A stretch of 64,000 bases of DNA from Bacteroidales bacterium (lineage in GTDB: Bacteria; Bacteroidota; Bacteroidia; Bacteroidales; Muribaculaceae). The DNA is taken from assembly GCA_014800895.1 (NCBI GenBank), contig JAAVFG010000023.1, positions 1-64,000 on the forward strand, read 5' to 3'. Within the stretch, counting starts at the first letter, position 1. The number at the start of each line of letters is the position of its first letter. Made by a program: the position numbers and the translations under genes. The notes under the pieces are model-generated. The model was not told the DNA's origin. It searched no databases and saw only the letters and a list, made by a program, of their open reading frames with translations. Positions 17,265 through 25,114 of the stretch are shown here, piece after piece.

Positions 17265-18758
17265 TTATTTCGAATTTTTAGATTTGTTTCCTCGTGCGAA
17301 GCCGATCTGTGATCTCACACATCTGAAGCCGATATAGGAACGCTGCTCGTTCTGATACTCCCATGTGCGGAGGTCGGAGCGGATATTTGAAGCCACATCC
17401 TTCCATGAGCCGCCACGCACGATCTTGCGCTTCATGCGATAGGGATCTTCCTGAGCGGCATCATAGCGATATTCGGGATTGAGGTCGGAGGTCAGCTTTC
17501 CTACGCTCTCGGTGTAGGCGGTGGAAGTCCATTCCGAAACATTACCCGCCATATCATACAGACCGAAGTCATTGGGGCGGAAAGTGCCGACGCGGGAGGT
17601 AATCACATGTCCGTCGCGCACGAAGTCTCCATCCATAGGCTTGAAGTTGGCATAGAAGCATCCGCGTTCATCCATCGGTAGAGTCTCCTCCCAGGGGTAA
17701 GCGCTCTCGGAATTGCCGGCACGCGCGGCATACTCCCATTCAGCCTCGGTGGGTAGACGGTAAGGCTCCACATATATACCCTCGCGTCCTAAAGAACGGC
17801 GGAGATAATCCGTGCGCCAGTTGGCGAACGCATTAGCCTGCTCCCAGCTCACACCCACCACCGGATAGTCATTATAGCCCGCATGAGAGAAGTACATACG
17901 TGTATAAGGCTCATTGTAGGCATTGTCGAAGTCATTTATCCAGCATGTGGTGTCGGGATAGATATTCACAATATATGTATTGAGAAAATCGTAGTCGCCG
18001 GTAAGGGGGCGTGTGACAGTCTCACGCACGATTTTTCCCTCCTCAGTGAGGTAAGCGGTATCTTTTGAGATAACAGGGAGATCCGTTGGCACCGGCATGT
18101 CAGTATTATACTCTCTTTGAGTAGGATCCAGACGGTTTTTGCGTTTAGCCGCGGCGGTATGATTGTAGATTTCGTATCTGTAATTAAGCTGGGTCGGATC
18201 AAGCTCACGCTGCCCGGTGATAGGATTTACACGGTAGACGCTCTCGATGGCACGCGCCTCATCCTCATTGGGGTTTCTCCAAGGGATAGGCTTATTCCAG
18301 TTAAGATAAGGCTTGATAGGATTTCCCTCCTTATCCTCCTCTATTTTAAAGATCTCGTTTCCGCCATAGGCAGGGTCGGCGAGACGCTCGCGGATTATAG
18401 AATCGCGCACCCAGAATACAAACTGCTTATATTTAGAATTGGTGATTTCAGTCTCATCCATCCAGAAAGCATCTACCGATATCCCCTTGGGGTTTGCCTT
18501 TATGCCGGTGATGGAATCGTCATGAGCGGGTCCCATGGCGATAGAACCACGGTCGATGAGCACCATGCCATAAGGGGTAGGCTCGGCGAAAGAGCTGCCG
18601 CCTACGCCAGTCACTTCACCTCCGGCTCCGCTGCCACGCAGTCCGGAACATGAGACAAGACTCAAACAGAAAGAGAGAGCCATACCGGCTGGTAATAATT
18701 TGAGGAGACCTTTTTGAGAGCTCCAAGTCATCTTTATGGTATTTTTCATTTTAGTCAT
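17265..18758 (-). CDS. gldK: type IX secretion/gliding lipoprotein GldK (PorK)
   Basis: Outer-membrane lipoprotein that builds the periplasmic T9SS ring with GldN. The signal ends in LSLVSC (C37 from the first ATG); a start three codons later is equally possible. The body is a formylglycine-generating-enzyme (sulfatase-modifying factor) fold, with GVSWEQANAFANWRTDYLRR, YRLPTEAEWEYAARAG, GLYDMAGNVSEWTST and a final RGGSWKD...RSYIGFRCVR. The enzymatic role of that fold is not expected in GldK. It is 4 nt downstream of the PorP-like gene and starts the gldKLMN block. Confidence 0.95.
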   Translation of the reverse strand: MTKMKNTIKMTWSSQKGLLKLLPAGMALSFCLSLVSCSGLRGSGAGGEVTGVGGSSFAEPTPYGMVLIDRGSIAMGPAHDDSITGIKANPKGISVDAFWMDETEITNSKYKQFVFWVRDSIIRERLADPAYGGNEIFKIEEDKEGNPIKPYLNWNKPIPWRNPNEDEARAIESVYRVNPITGQRELDPTQLNYRYEIYNHTAAAKRKNRLDPTQREYNTDMPVPTDLPVISKDTAYLTEEGKIVRETVTRPLTGDYDFLNTYIVNIYPDTTCWINDFDNAYNEPYTRMYFSHAGYNDYPVVGVSWEQANAFANWRTDYLRRSLGREGIYVEPYRLPTEAEWEYAARAGNSESAYPWEETLPMDERGCFYANFKPMDGDFVRDGHVITSRVGTFRPNDFGLYDMAGNVSEWTSTAYTESVGKLTSDLNPEYRYDAAQEDPYRMKRKIVRGGSWKDVASNIRSDLRTWEYQNEQRSYIGFRCVRSQIGFARGNKSKNSK

Positions 18759-18762
18759 GTCG

Positions 18763-19755
18763 TTACATTAAGCGGATAGAACGGTGTTTATGTTTGTTGA
18801 CTCCGCTGAAGTCAAGCTTTAATTGATAGCCTATCAGCACTTCATGCGTGCCTGATGATGCTTTCCCGAGAGCGGAGAGAGGATAGCCGTAGGAATAGCT
18901 GACGAAGAAGTTTTTAATTTCCGCCCCTATCATCACGCTGACCGCCTCCCTGAACCGATAACCCACTCCGAAAGAGATGAATTTCTTATATCTTGTCCTT
19001 AAAGCCCCCTGAAGACTATAATCTTTGAAATCATAGGCGGCAAGGAGGGATGGTTGCAATTCAAATAACGTATTTTTTATAGGTATATTGCCGTCAGCCG
19101 TCAAATAGAGCATACGGGGAAGGCGAGTCTCATATAATGCCGTTTCCGATTCTTCTCCCTGCTCGTTGCCGAGACGCACTGTAGGATCAAGCAGATGCTG
19201 GGCTGATATGCCTATGCTGAAATATTTATGAGTATAAAGCACTCCGGCGGATAGATCGAAAGTATTACCGGTTACATCCCGTGTCGGGATAGCCTCATCT
19301 GTAGGCTGGTGATAGTCGTCTCCATCGGGGAGCACCACTTTCGAGCCGGCGAACTTAGATGTGTAATATCCTCCTTGCACTCCGATGGAGAGTGTGCCTT
19401 TCAGAAATTTCAGTTTGTAGCTTGCCTGGATATTGATAAGTGAATTGGAGAAAAGACCAAGAGTCTCATCGCTGAAGTCAGCTCCTACTCCGATGCGCTT
19501 CTTGCCGATTTTTACAGGCATATCCGCGGCGGCGAGAAAACTTTTCGGTGCGTTTTCAATTCCGACCCATTGCAGGCGTGTGCCTCCGCGTATCCGGAGA
19601 TAATCAGTGTTTCCTGTAGCCGCAGGATTATAGAATGTGGGCACCGCCCAGTCCTGAGTGAGAAGCACGTCGTTCTGCCCCTTAGCCGTGAAAGCGAAAA
19701 GGGTAAGAAAAAAAATCAGTATTTTGCAGGATAACTTTCTCATCTGAAGATTCAA
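18763..19755 (-). CDS. PorP/SprF family outer-membrane protein
   Basis: A 330-residue outer-membrane beta-barrel protein with a signal peptide (about 1-26) and the family pattern VLLTQDWAVPTFYNPAATGNTDYLRIRGGTRLQWVGIENAPKSFLAAADMP, found at the N-terminus of PorP/SprF proteins. These proteins associate with the T9SS and help anchor or deliver cargo such as adhesins; PorP is needed for secretion in Porphyromonas. The gene is directly upstream of gldK, as in the porPKLMN operon. The family has many paralogues, so no symbol is given. Confidence 0.92.
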   Translation of the reverse strand: MNLQMRKLSCKILIFFLTLFAFTAKGQNDVLLTQDWAVPTFYNPAATGNTDYLRIRGGTRLQWVGIENAPKSFLAAADMPVKIGKKRIGVGADFSDETLGLFSNSLINIQASYKLKFLKGTLSIGVQGGYYTSKFAGSKVVLPDGDDYHQPTDEAIPTRDVTGNTFDLSAGVLYTHKYFSIGISAQHLLDPTVRLGNEQGEESETALYETRLPRMLYLTADGNIPIKNTLFELQPSLLAAYDFKDYSLQGALRTRYKKFISFGVGYRFREAVSVMIGAEIKNFFVSYSYGYPLSALGKASSGTHEVLIGYQLKLDFSGVNKHKHRSIRLM

Positions 19756-19763
19756 CGTGCTTT

Positions 19764-20495
19764 TTACTCGAAATAGAATGTGATGACTACCATCTTCGAC
19801 TTCACTTTTGCCAGAGACTTGGTGATGTTATAGATCTCCGGGTTCTCATCAAGGTCAGGACGGTCATGACGCAGGATGTCGGTCAGTCCGAAACAGAATT
19901 TAATCTCCGGGTTCAGTTTGAAGAAGGGGAGATAGAAGTCACACCCGAGACCGACCGAGAGATATGCGTCAGCAGTATTGAATTGCAGGAAATCGGATTT
20001 CTTCCTTGTGACATCAAAAGTCGCCATAGCCCCCAGCGTTACATAAGGACGGGAATTTCGCAGACGATCGCCCGAAATCTTCAGGTCAAGCGGGAGCACC
20101 ACTAATGCCGTCTTGATATCCTGATGTTGAGTCCATCCTGAGTTCCATTCGCGCATCTCCGCTCTCTTGCTGCCGAAATACATTCCCGGCGAAAAGCGGA
20201 GGTTGAAATATTGATGCAGTCGTAGATCGGCAAGGACATTTACACAGATTCCGGGATCAAAAGCAGGCACTTCCACTTGCCATTGACCATCGACCTCAGT
20301 CTTAAAACCGTTATGGGTGAAATCGAGGTCCTGGAAATGTGTGCCGACGGAGAATCCGAGATGCCAGCGTTTCTGATCGGCATACGGACGATTCAGGAGC
20401 TTATCTCCCGGTCGCGCTGCGGCAGGGAGAACAAGGGTAAGAATCATTAATAATGCCCCGAGTCGGCTCAATATGATGGTGGTTAGTTTCGGCAT
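19764..20495 (-). CDS. porT: PorT-like outer-membrane protein of the T9SS
   Basis: A 243-residue small beta-barrel protein with a signal peptide (about 1-27). RWHLGFSVGTHFQDLDFTHNG, LRLHQYFNLRFSPGMYFGSKRAEMRE and ALVVLPLDLKISGDRLRNSRPYVTLGAMATFDVTRKKSDFLQ match the PorT/SprT family, needed for T9SS function in gliding and gingipain secretion. It lies 8 nt upstream of the porP-like gene and is probably the first gene of the operon. A TATTTTTG box on the minus strand (complement 20554-20561) is a weak promoter candidate. In Porphyromonas porT is not next to porPKLMN, so the joined arrangement adds support. Confidence 0.88.
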   Translation of the reverse strand: MPKLTTIILSRLGALLMILTLVLPAAARPGDKLLNRPYADQKRWHLGFSVGTHFQDLDFTHNGFKTEVDGQWQVEVPAFDPGICVNVLADLRLHQYFNLRFSPGMYFGSKRAEMREWNSGWTQHQDIKTALVVLPLDLKISGDRLRNSRPYVTLGAMATFDVTRKKSDFLQFNTADAYLSVGLGCDFYLPFFKLNPEIKFCFGLTDILRHDRPDLDENPEIYNITKSLAKVKSKMVVITFYFE

Positions 20496-20612
20496 ATCCT
20501 TAAAACGCTCTTTTTTCTCCTATTATTGCAGAAGAAACACTCCCTTATATCATCAAAAATAATTAAATTAGCAAATGAATGACTGATTAGCCTCCGGTAT
20601 TGTTAAAAATAT

Positions 20613-21989
20613 ATGATGAATGTAAAAAGTGAAGTTTCTGATTCTTCCACTTCCATAGAGCCGATGAGGTGGGAAAAACTGATATGCGATCTTCGTCTGG
20701 GTATGGAGGAATACCATGACGGCGCAACGCACACACGCTCTGACTTCCAGCGCGATTACGACCGCCTCGTCTTCTCCTCCCCCTTCAGGCGGTTGCAGAA
20801 TAAGACACAGGTGTTCCCTCTGCCGGGGAGTATCTTCGTGCATAACCGTCTCACGCATAGCCTCGAGGTCTCCACTGTGGGGCGATCAATGGCTACGGAG
20901 GTGGCGATACGGTTGCGAGAAAAATATAAGGATAATCCCGATACGCTTCGTGTGCTGGATGATTTCCGTGACATCGTGGCGGCGGCGTGTCTCTGTCATG
21001 ACTTGGGTAATCCGCCTTTCGGACACTCCGGAGAGAAGACCATCTCGGCATACTTCAGCGAAGGGAAGGGGGAGAGGCTGATAAGCTGTCTATCGGCACA
21101 GGAGGGGAGTGACTTCCTGAATTTCGAGGGTAATGCCAATTCATTCCGTCTATTGGCACATCAGTTTGCGGGACGTCGTCAGGGAGGTATGGCAATGACC
21201 TATTCCACCCTGGCATCAATAGTGAAATATCCCTATTCCTCACTTCATGCAGGAGGTAAGGGAAAATTCGGCTTCTTCCGCTCGGAGGAGGAGACCTTCC
21301 GTAAAGTGGCTGCCCGGCTCGGCATCCCGGAGCTGGAGCCCGGTCGGTTCGCCCGTCATCCCCTCGTCTACATTGTGGAGGCGGCGGATGATATTTGCTA
21401 TCAGATAATGGATCTGGAGGATTCCCATAAGCTGAAGATAATGTCGGAGGCTGAGGTGACAGATCTCTTCATGTCGTTCTTCACTCCCGAACGTCAGGAA
21501 CGCAGCCGGCGCACACTCGGGCGGCTTGATGATCCTAATGAGAGGATAGCTTATCTTCGCTCGAATGTGATAGGGGAGATGGTGGTCAGCTGTGCCGAGG
21601 CGTTTGTGGAGAATGAAGAGAGGATGCTTAACGGGGAATATGTCGGTCCTCTTGTATCGTTGATTCACCCCCGCCTCCGTGACGCCTATGCCGGATGCTC
21701 ACGTACAGCCTGGAATCGTATCTACTGCGCCCCGGAGGTGGTGGATATTGAATTGGGAGGCGACCGTATCATCACCTATCTTATGAATACCCTGATGGAT
21801 GCGGTGCTTCATCCCGAACGCAATCATTCGCAGTTATTGCTCAGTATCATGCCCAAGCAATACGATACCCGTGCCGAAACGTTATATGAGAGAATACAGA
21901 GTGTGTTGGATCATGTCTCCGGCATGACTGATGTCTATGCCTTGAATCTCTATCGGAAGCTTAACGGACATTCCCTTCCGGCAGTATGA
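20613..21989 (+). CDS. dgt: deoxyguanosinetriphosphate triphosphohydrolase (HD domain)
   Basis: Hydrolyses dGTP (or other dNTPs) to the nucleoside and triphosphate, which limits dNTP pools. The 458-residue protein shows RDYDRLVFSSPFRRLQNKTQVFPLP (substrate side), NRLTHSLEVSTVGRSMA and CLCHDLGNPPFGHSGE, which give the H...HD metal ligands, with the last aspartate in VEAADDICYQIMDLED. The two-Met start is ambiguous by one codon. It reads away from the porT operon. The substrate range of this branch is not fixed by sequence alone. Confidence 0.93.
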   Translation: MMNVKSEVSDSSTSIEPMRWEKLICDLRLGMEEYHDGATHTRSDFQRDYDRLVFSSPFRRLQNKTQVFPLPGSIFVHNRLTHSLEVSTVGRSMATEVAIRLREKYKDNPDTLRVLDDFRDIVAAACLCHDLGNPPFGHSGEKTISAYFSEGKGERLISCLSAQEGSDFLNFEGNANSFRLLAHQFAGRRQGGMAMTYSTLASIVKYPYSSLHAGGKGKFGFFRSEEETFRKVAARLGIPELEPGRFARHPLVYIVEAADDICYQIMDLEDSHKLKIMSEAEVTDLFMSFFTPERQERSRRTLGRLDDPNERIAYLRSNVIGEMVVSCAEAFVENEERMLNGEYVGPLVSLIHPRLRDAYAGCSRTAWNRIYCAPEVVDIELGGDRIITYLMNTLMDAVLHPERNHSQLLLSIMPKQYDTRAETLYERIQSVLDHVSGMTDVYALNLYRKLNGHSLPAV

Positions 21990-22017
21990 TGCGATAACAC
22001 TTCATATCAACAGTTAC

Positions 22018-23334
22018 ATGCAATATATGAATATAAAGAACAGAATAAACTTATCCCTTCTTCTTCTCCTTTCGATTTTTTTTCTCTCCACGCTTTCCGC
22101 GGAGGCGGAGAAGATATGGACTCCCGAGATGATGCCCAATGTCCAGAAGATAGACAGAAGGGAATATGTTTCGGACCCCGCCAATCTTCTCACTCCTGAA
22201 GTCAGAGCCAAGATCAACAGCCGCCTGTATGAGTTGCGGCAGCAGACCACGGCGGAGGTAGTCGTGGCGCTTCCACCCGATATAGGGGATATGACCATAG
22301 AAGAATGGAGCAATAAGCTCTTCTCTCTATGGGGAATAGGGAAGAGCGATAAAGATAACGGAGTGCTGCTCGTGATAGCCCCCGAGCAGCGCAAAGCGCG
22401 TATCGAGACCGGCTATGGAGTGGAAGGGGTGTTGCCTGATATCTCCTGCAAGCAGATAATAGGACGGGCTATCGTGCCTGCAATGCGTGAGGATGATATA
22501 GATGAGGCGGTCAATAACTCCACGGAGCTTATAGCAGGCGCTCTGAGCGACCCGGCGGTGGCGGAAGAGATCATGAGTGGCGATGCCGATAATTATGAGG
22601 GGGCGATGGAGACTATCTCTGCCGACACTCTGTGGGGATTCGTGCGTATCATATGCTGGATCGTATTCCTATTTGCTGTCGGTACATTTATCCGCGACCT
22701 CATCAATGGCAGGAAATTGAGGGATGATTATCAGCGTGCGCTTTTATGGCGCAATCATCTGCAGGTATATTTCTGGTATGGCATATTCTCGTTAGGAGCA
22801 GGCTTTATATTCTTCCTCCTTGCTTTCTGGCGTTACCGTCATCTGCGCGACAAGAAGAGAACCTGTCCTAACTGCGGAGCGAAGATGAATAAGCTTAATG
22901 AGGAGGATGACAACGCTCTGCTGACCCCCTCCCAGGATTTTGAGGAGCGTCTGAAGACAGTGGATTATGATGTCTGGGAATGTCCGGAGTGTCATACCGT
23001 TGAGCGTCTTCCCTTCAAGGAACGTCAGATGAAATATAGCCCCTGTCCCTCATGCGGCACAGTGGCGATGTGCCTTGCCGGAACCCGCACTTTGGTGCCT
23101 GCCACAACCCGTCAGGCAGGACAGGGTGTGAAGATATATGAATGTAAATTCTGTCATCATCGTGAGGAACGTCCTTATGTAATTCCCCGCAAGGAGGATG
23201 CAGCAGCCGCTGCGATTGCCGCCGGTGCCATACTCGGATCCGGCAGAGGGGGAGACGGAAGTCATGGCGGCGGTTTCGGCGGCGGTTTCGGCGGCGGAAT
23301 GTCCGGTGGAGGAGGTGCCAGCGGGGGTTGGTAA
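22018..23334 (+). CDS. TPM-domain membrane protein with zinc ribbons and Gly-rich tail
   Basis: A 438-residue protein. A signal peptide (about 1-30) is followed by a TPM domain (about 38-180: DPANLLTPEVRAKINSRLYELRQQTTAEVVVALPP, then RKARIETGYGVEGVLPDISCKQIIGRAIVPAMR), as in YgcG-like proteins. Two membrane helices follow (about 205-225 and 250-270). The C-terminal part is unusual for the family: several CPxC pairs (CPNCGAK, CPECHTV, CPSCGTV, CKFCHH), then a Gly/Ser tail ending GGASGGW. TPM proteins are linked to photosystem repair in plants and to unknown envelope functions in bacteria. The gene is a neighbour of dgt with 28 nt between. Confidence 0.85.
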   Translation: MQYMNIKNRINLSLLLLLSIFFLSTLSAEAEKIWTPEMMPNVQKIDRREYVSDPANLLTPEVRAKINSRLYELRQQTTAEVVVALPPDIGDMTIEEWSNKLFSLWGIGKSDKDNGVLLVIAPEQRKARIETGYGVEGVLPDISCKQIIGRAIVPAMREDDIDEAVNNSTELIAGALSDPAVAEEIMSGDADNYEGAMETISADTLWGFVRIICWIVFLFAVGTFIRDLINGRKLRDDYQRALLWRNHLQVYFWYGIFSLGAGFIFFLLAFWRYRHLRDKKRTCPNCGAKMNKLNEEDDNALLTPSQDFEERLKTVDYDVWECPECHTVERLPFKERQMKYSPCPSCGTVAMCLAGTRTLVPATTRQAGQGVKIYECKFCHHREERPYVIPRKEDAAAAAIAAGAILGSGRGGDGSHGGGFGGGFGGGMSGGGGASGGW

Positions 23335-23375
23335 TGTTGTGGTAATGTTAATGTCAATATCTTTTGGGTGAAAAA

Positions 23376-23407
23376 TTTGCTTTTTTTACTGTCCGGTTGT
23401 AACTTTG
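23376..23407 (+). promoter_or_regulatory. Bacteroidetes-type promoter for pyrE
   Basis: TTTG (23376-23379), a 20-nt spacer and TAACTTTG (23400-23407) match the phylum consensus exactly. The pyrE ATG is 50 nt downstream. Confidence 0.8.
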
Positions 23408-23457
23408 TTGTTTGTTAGAGCTCTCCCGCTCTCTCCTGAAATTAAAATTTTGGCCTT

Positions 23458-24111
23458 ATGAAAAAACCTGAACGTCTTTTAGCCGAAAAATTCCTGCAAG
23501 TAAGTGCAATCAAACTTCAGCCGGATATCCCCTTCGTATGGGGTTCCGGATGGAATTCACCATTATATAATGATCATCGTCGCATTCTCTCTTATCCTGA
23601 TCTCCGTAATCAGGTGAAAGTGATTATCGCAAAGACTATCATAGAGAAATGTCCGGAAGTCAATGCCATAGCAAGCGTGTCGACCGGTGCAATACCGTTG
23701 GGGACACTTGCCGCCGACTGTCTCGGTCTCCCATTCGCTTATGTGCGTGACACTCCGAAGGATCATGGATTGGAAAACCGTATCGAGGGAAATCTCAAAC
23801 CGGGTTGGAAGGTAGTCCTGATAGAGGATCTTATCACCACCGGGGCGAATGCCGTGCGCGCCAAGAAAGCTGTTGAAGAAGCCGGATGCGAGTCATTGGG
23901 TCTCATCTCCATTTTTAGCTACGAATTTCCGATGTCGGTGAAACGCCTGAAGGACGCCGATCTCCCGCAGCTTTCACTTATCAACTATGCGGAAATGCTT
24001 GCGGCTGCGGTCGAACTTGAATATATCCGCAAAGAGGATCTCGATACTATCGAGGAGTGGAGACGCGATCCCTCCAACTGGGTTCCCACTCCGTTGAATA
24101 GAAAATTCTAA
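23458..24111 (+). CDS. pyrE: orotate phosphoribosyltransferase
   Basis: Makes orotidine 5'-phosphate from orotate and PRPP in pyrimidine synthesis. The 217-residue length is normal. The signatures are SGWNSPLYNDHR near residue 23-36, SVSTGAIPLG near 74, AYVRDTPKDHGLENRIEG near 97 (flexible loop) and the PRPP-binding motif KVVLIEDLITTGANAV near 120-135. The gene starts with a strong promoter and is followed after 16 nt by an SRPBCC gene. Confidence 0.96.
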   Translation: MKKPERLLAEKFLQVSAIKLQPDIPFVWGSGWNSPLYNDHRRILSYPDLRNQVKVIIAKTIIEKCPEVNAIASVSTGAIPLGTLAADCLGLPFAYVRDTPKDHGLENRIEGNLKPGWKVVLIEDLITTGANAVRAKKAVEEAGCESLGLISIFSYEFPMSVKRLKDADLPQLSLINYAEMLAAAVELEYIRKEDLDTIEEWRRDPSNWVPTPLNRKF

Positions 24112-24127
24112 GAGAATAAAAAGTAAA

Positions 24128-24565
24128 ATGGCAGAATATAAAAGTGCAGAAACTCCTATAAAGGCATCCGCAGAGGCGGTATATAATAAACTTTCAAATC
24201 TTGAAGGTCTCAAAGAGCTGATGGCCCGTGTGCCTCAGGATCAGATTCCCGATGACCAGCGTGATCTATTCAATCAGGTGAAAATCACATCTGATACCCT
24301 CTCTTTCCCTGCCGGACCTGTAGGAGAGCTTACTCTTAAACTTACAGAGACAGTAGAGCCGACCTATATCCGTCTGGAAGGTGTCGGCGCACCTGTGCCT
24401 ATGGCGTTAATGCTCCATATCCACCCCTCGACGGATGTGAGCTGTACGGCGGAAGTGGCAGTGGATCTTTCTATCCCTCCTATGTTGAAGCCGATGGTGA
24501 GCGGACCTCTCAATAAAATGGTGAGTCAGTTTGCCGACATGCTCCGTCAGCTTCCTTATGATTAA
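24128..24565 (+). CDS. SRPBCC/START-like small protein
   Basis: A 145-residue protein starting YKSAETPIKASAEAVYNKLSNLEGLKELM, the usual first strand and helix of the polyketide cyclase/START (SRPBCC) fold, a hydrophobic ligand-binding cup. No signal peptide is visible, so it is cytoplasmic. The ligand is unknown. The gene is 16 nt downstream of pyrE on the same strand, an arrangement often seen in Bacteroidales, and likely shares its transcript. Confidence 0.78.
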   Translation: MAEYKSAETPIKASAEAVYNKLSNLEGLKELMARVPQDQIPDDQRDLFNQVKITSDTLSFPAGPVGELTLKLTETVEPTYIRLEGVGAPVPMALMLHIHPSTDVSCTAEVAVDLSIPPMLKPMVSGPLNKMVSQFADMLRQLPYD

Positions 24566-24604
24566 CCAAGCTTCCTTACGACGAAATAGAGTATCGCTCC
24601 CGCT

Positions 24605-25114
24605 ATGAAAATCATATCGTCTTTATGCACTTCCATCATGCTGCTCTGCGTCATGCTGACCGGAGGGTGTGAGCATACCGATGATCAGAGGATACCAAAT
24701 GTAGGAGTAAGTATCAACTTATCAGATGCCGGACTCTGGAGCCGTTATGGGGTTTCAGGGTTCGGCATTCCGCAGTATTTTATCAAGTCGTTACGTGAGC
24801 CGTCAGGCTTCTCCTATCTGGATAGGACCATGACGGGATATGGAGGAGTATTGCTGATATCAGGCTGGGACTTCCGGATAGATGAAGTCGCTCCGTTGGC
24901 ATATGATCTCTCGTGTCCTGTGGAGCGCAAGCCGGATATCCGGGTCAAGGTCGATCCTGATACATTCGATGCTGTCTGTCCTGTCTGCGGCTCAAAATAT
25001 GATGTCACTATGGGAGCGGGAGCTCCCATATCCGGACCGGCACGCTCAGACCATTTCTCTCTACGCCGTTATCAATGCCTTCCTAACGGAGGGGGATATC
25101 TGATAGTAAATTAA
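24605..25114 (+). CDS. lipoprotein with a Rieske-like domain lacking the histidine ligands
   Basis: A 169-residue protein with a lipoprotein-like signal (MLTGGC, C22). The C-terminal half looks like a Rieske fold: DLSCPVE (C104), then AVCPVCGSKYDV (C125, C128) and GAGAPISGPARSDHFSLRRY, the G-x2-GPA loop after the second ligand box. True Rieske proteins have CxH and CxxH; here the first box lacks His and the second has Cys, so a normal [2Fe-2S] cluster is not expected. The stop codon shares one base with the start of the LysE-fusion gene, so the two are translationally coupled. Function unknown. Confidence 0.7.
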   Translation: MKIISSLCTSIMLLCVMLTGGCEHTDDQRIPNVGVSINLSDAGLWSRYGVSGFGIPQYFIKSLREPSGFSYLDRTMTGYGGVLLISGWDFRIDEVAPLAYDLSCPVERKPDIRVKVDPDTFDAVCPVCGSKYDVTMGAGAPISGPARSDHFSLRRYQCLPNGGGYLIVN

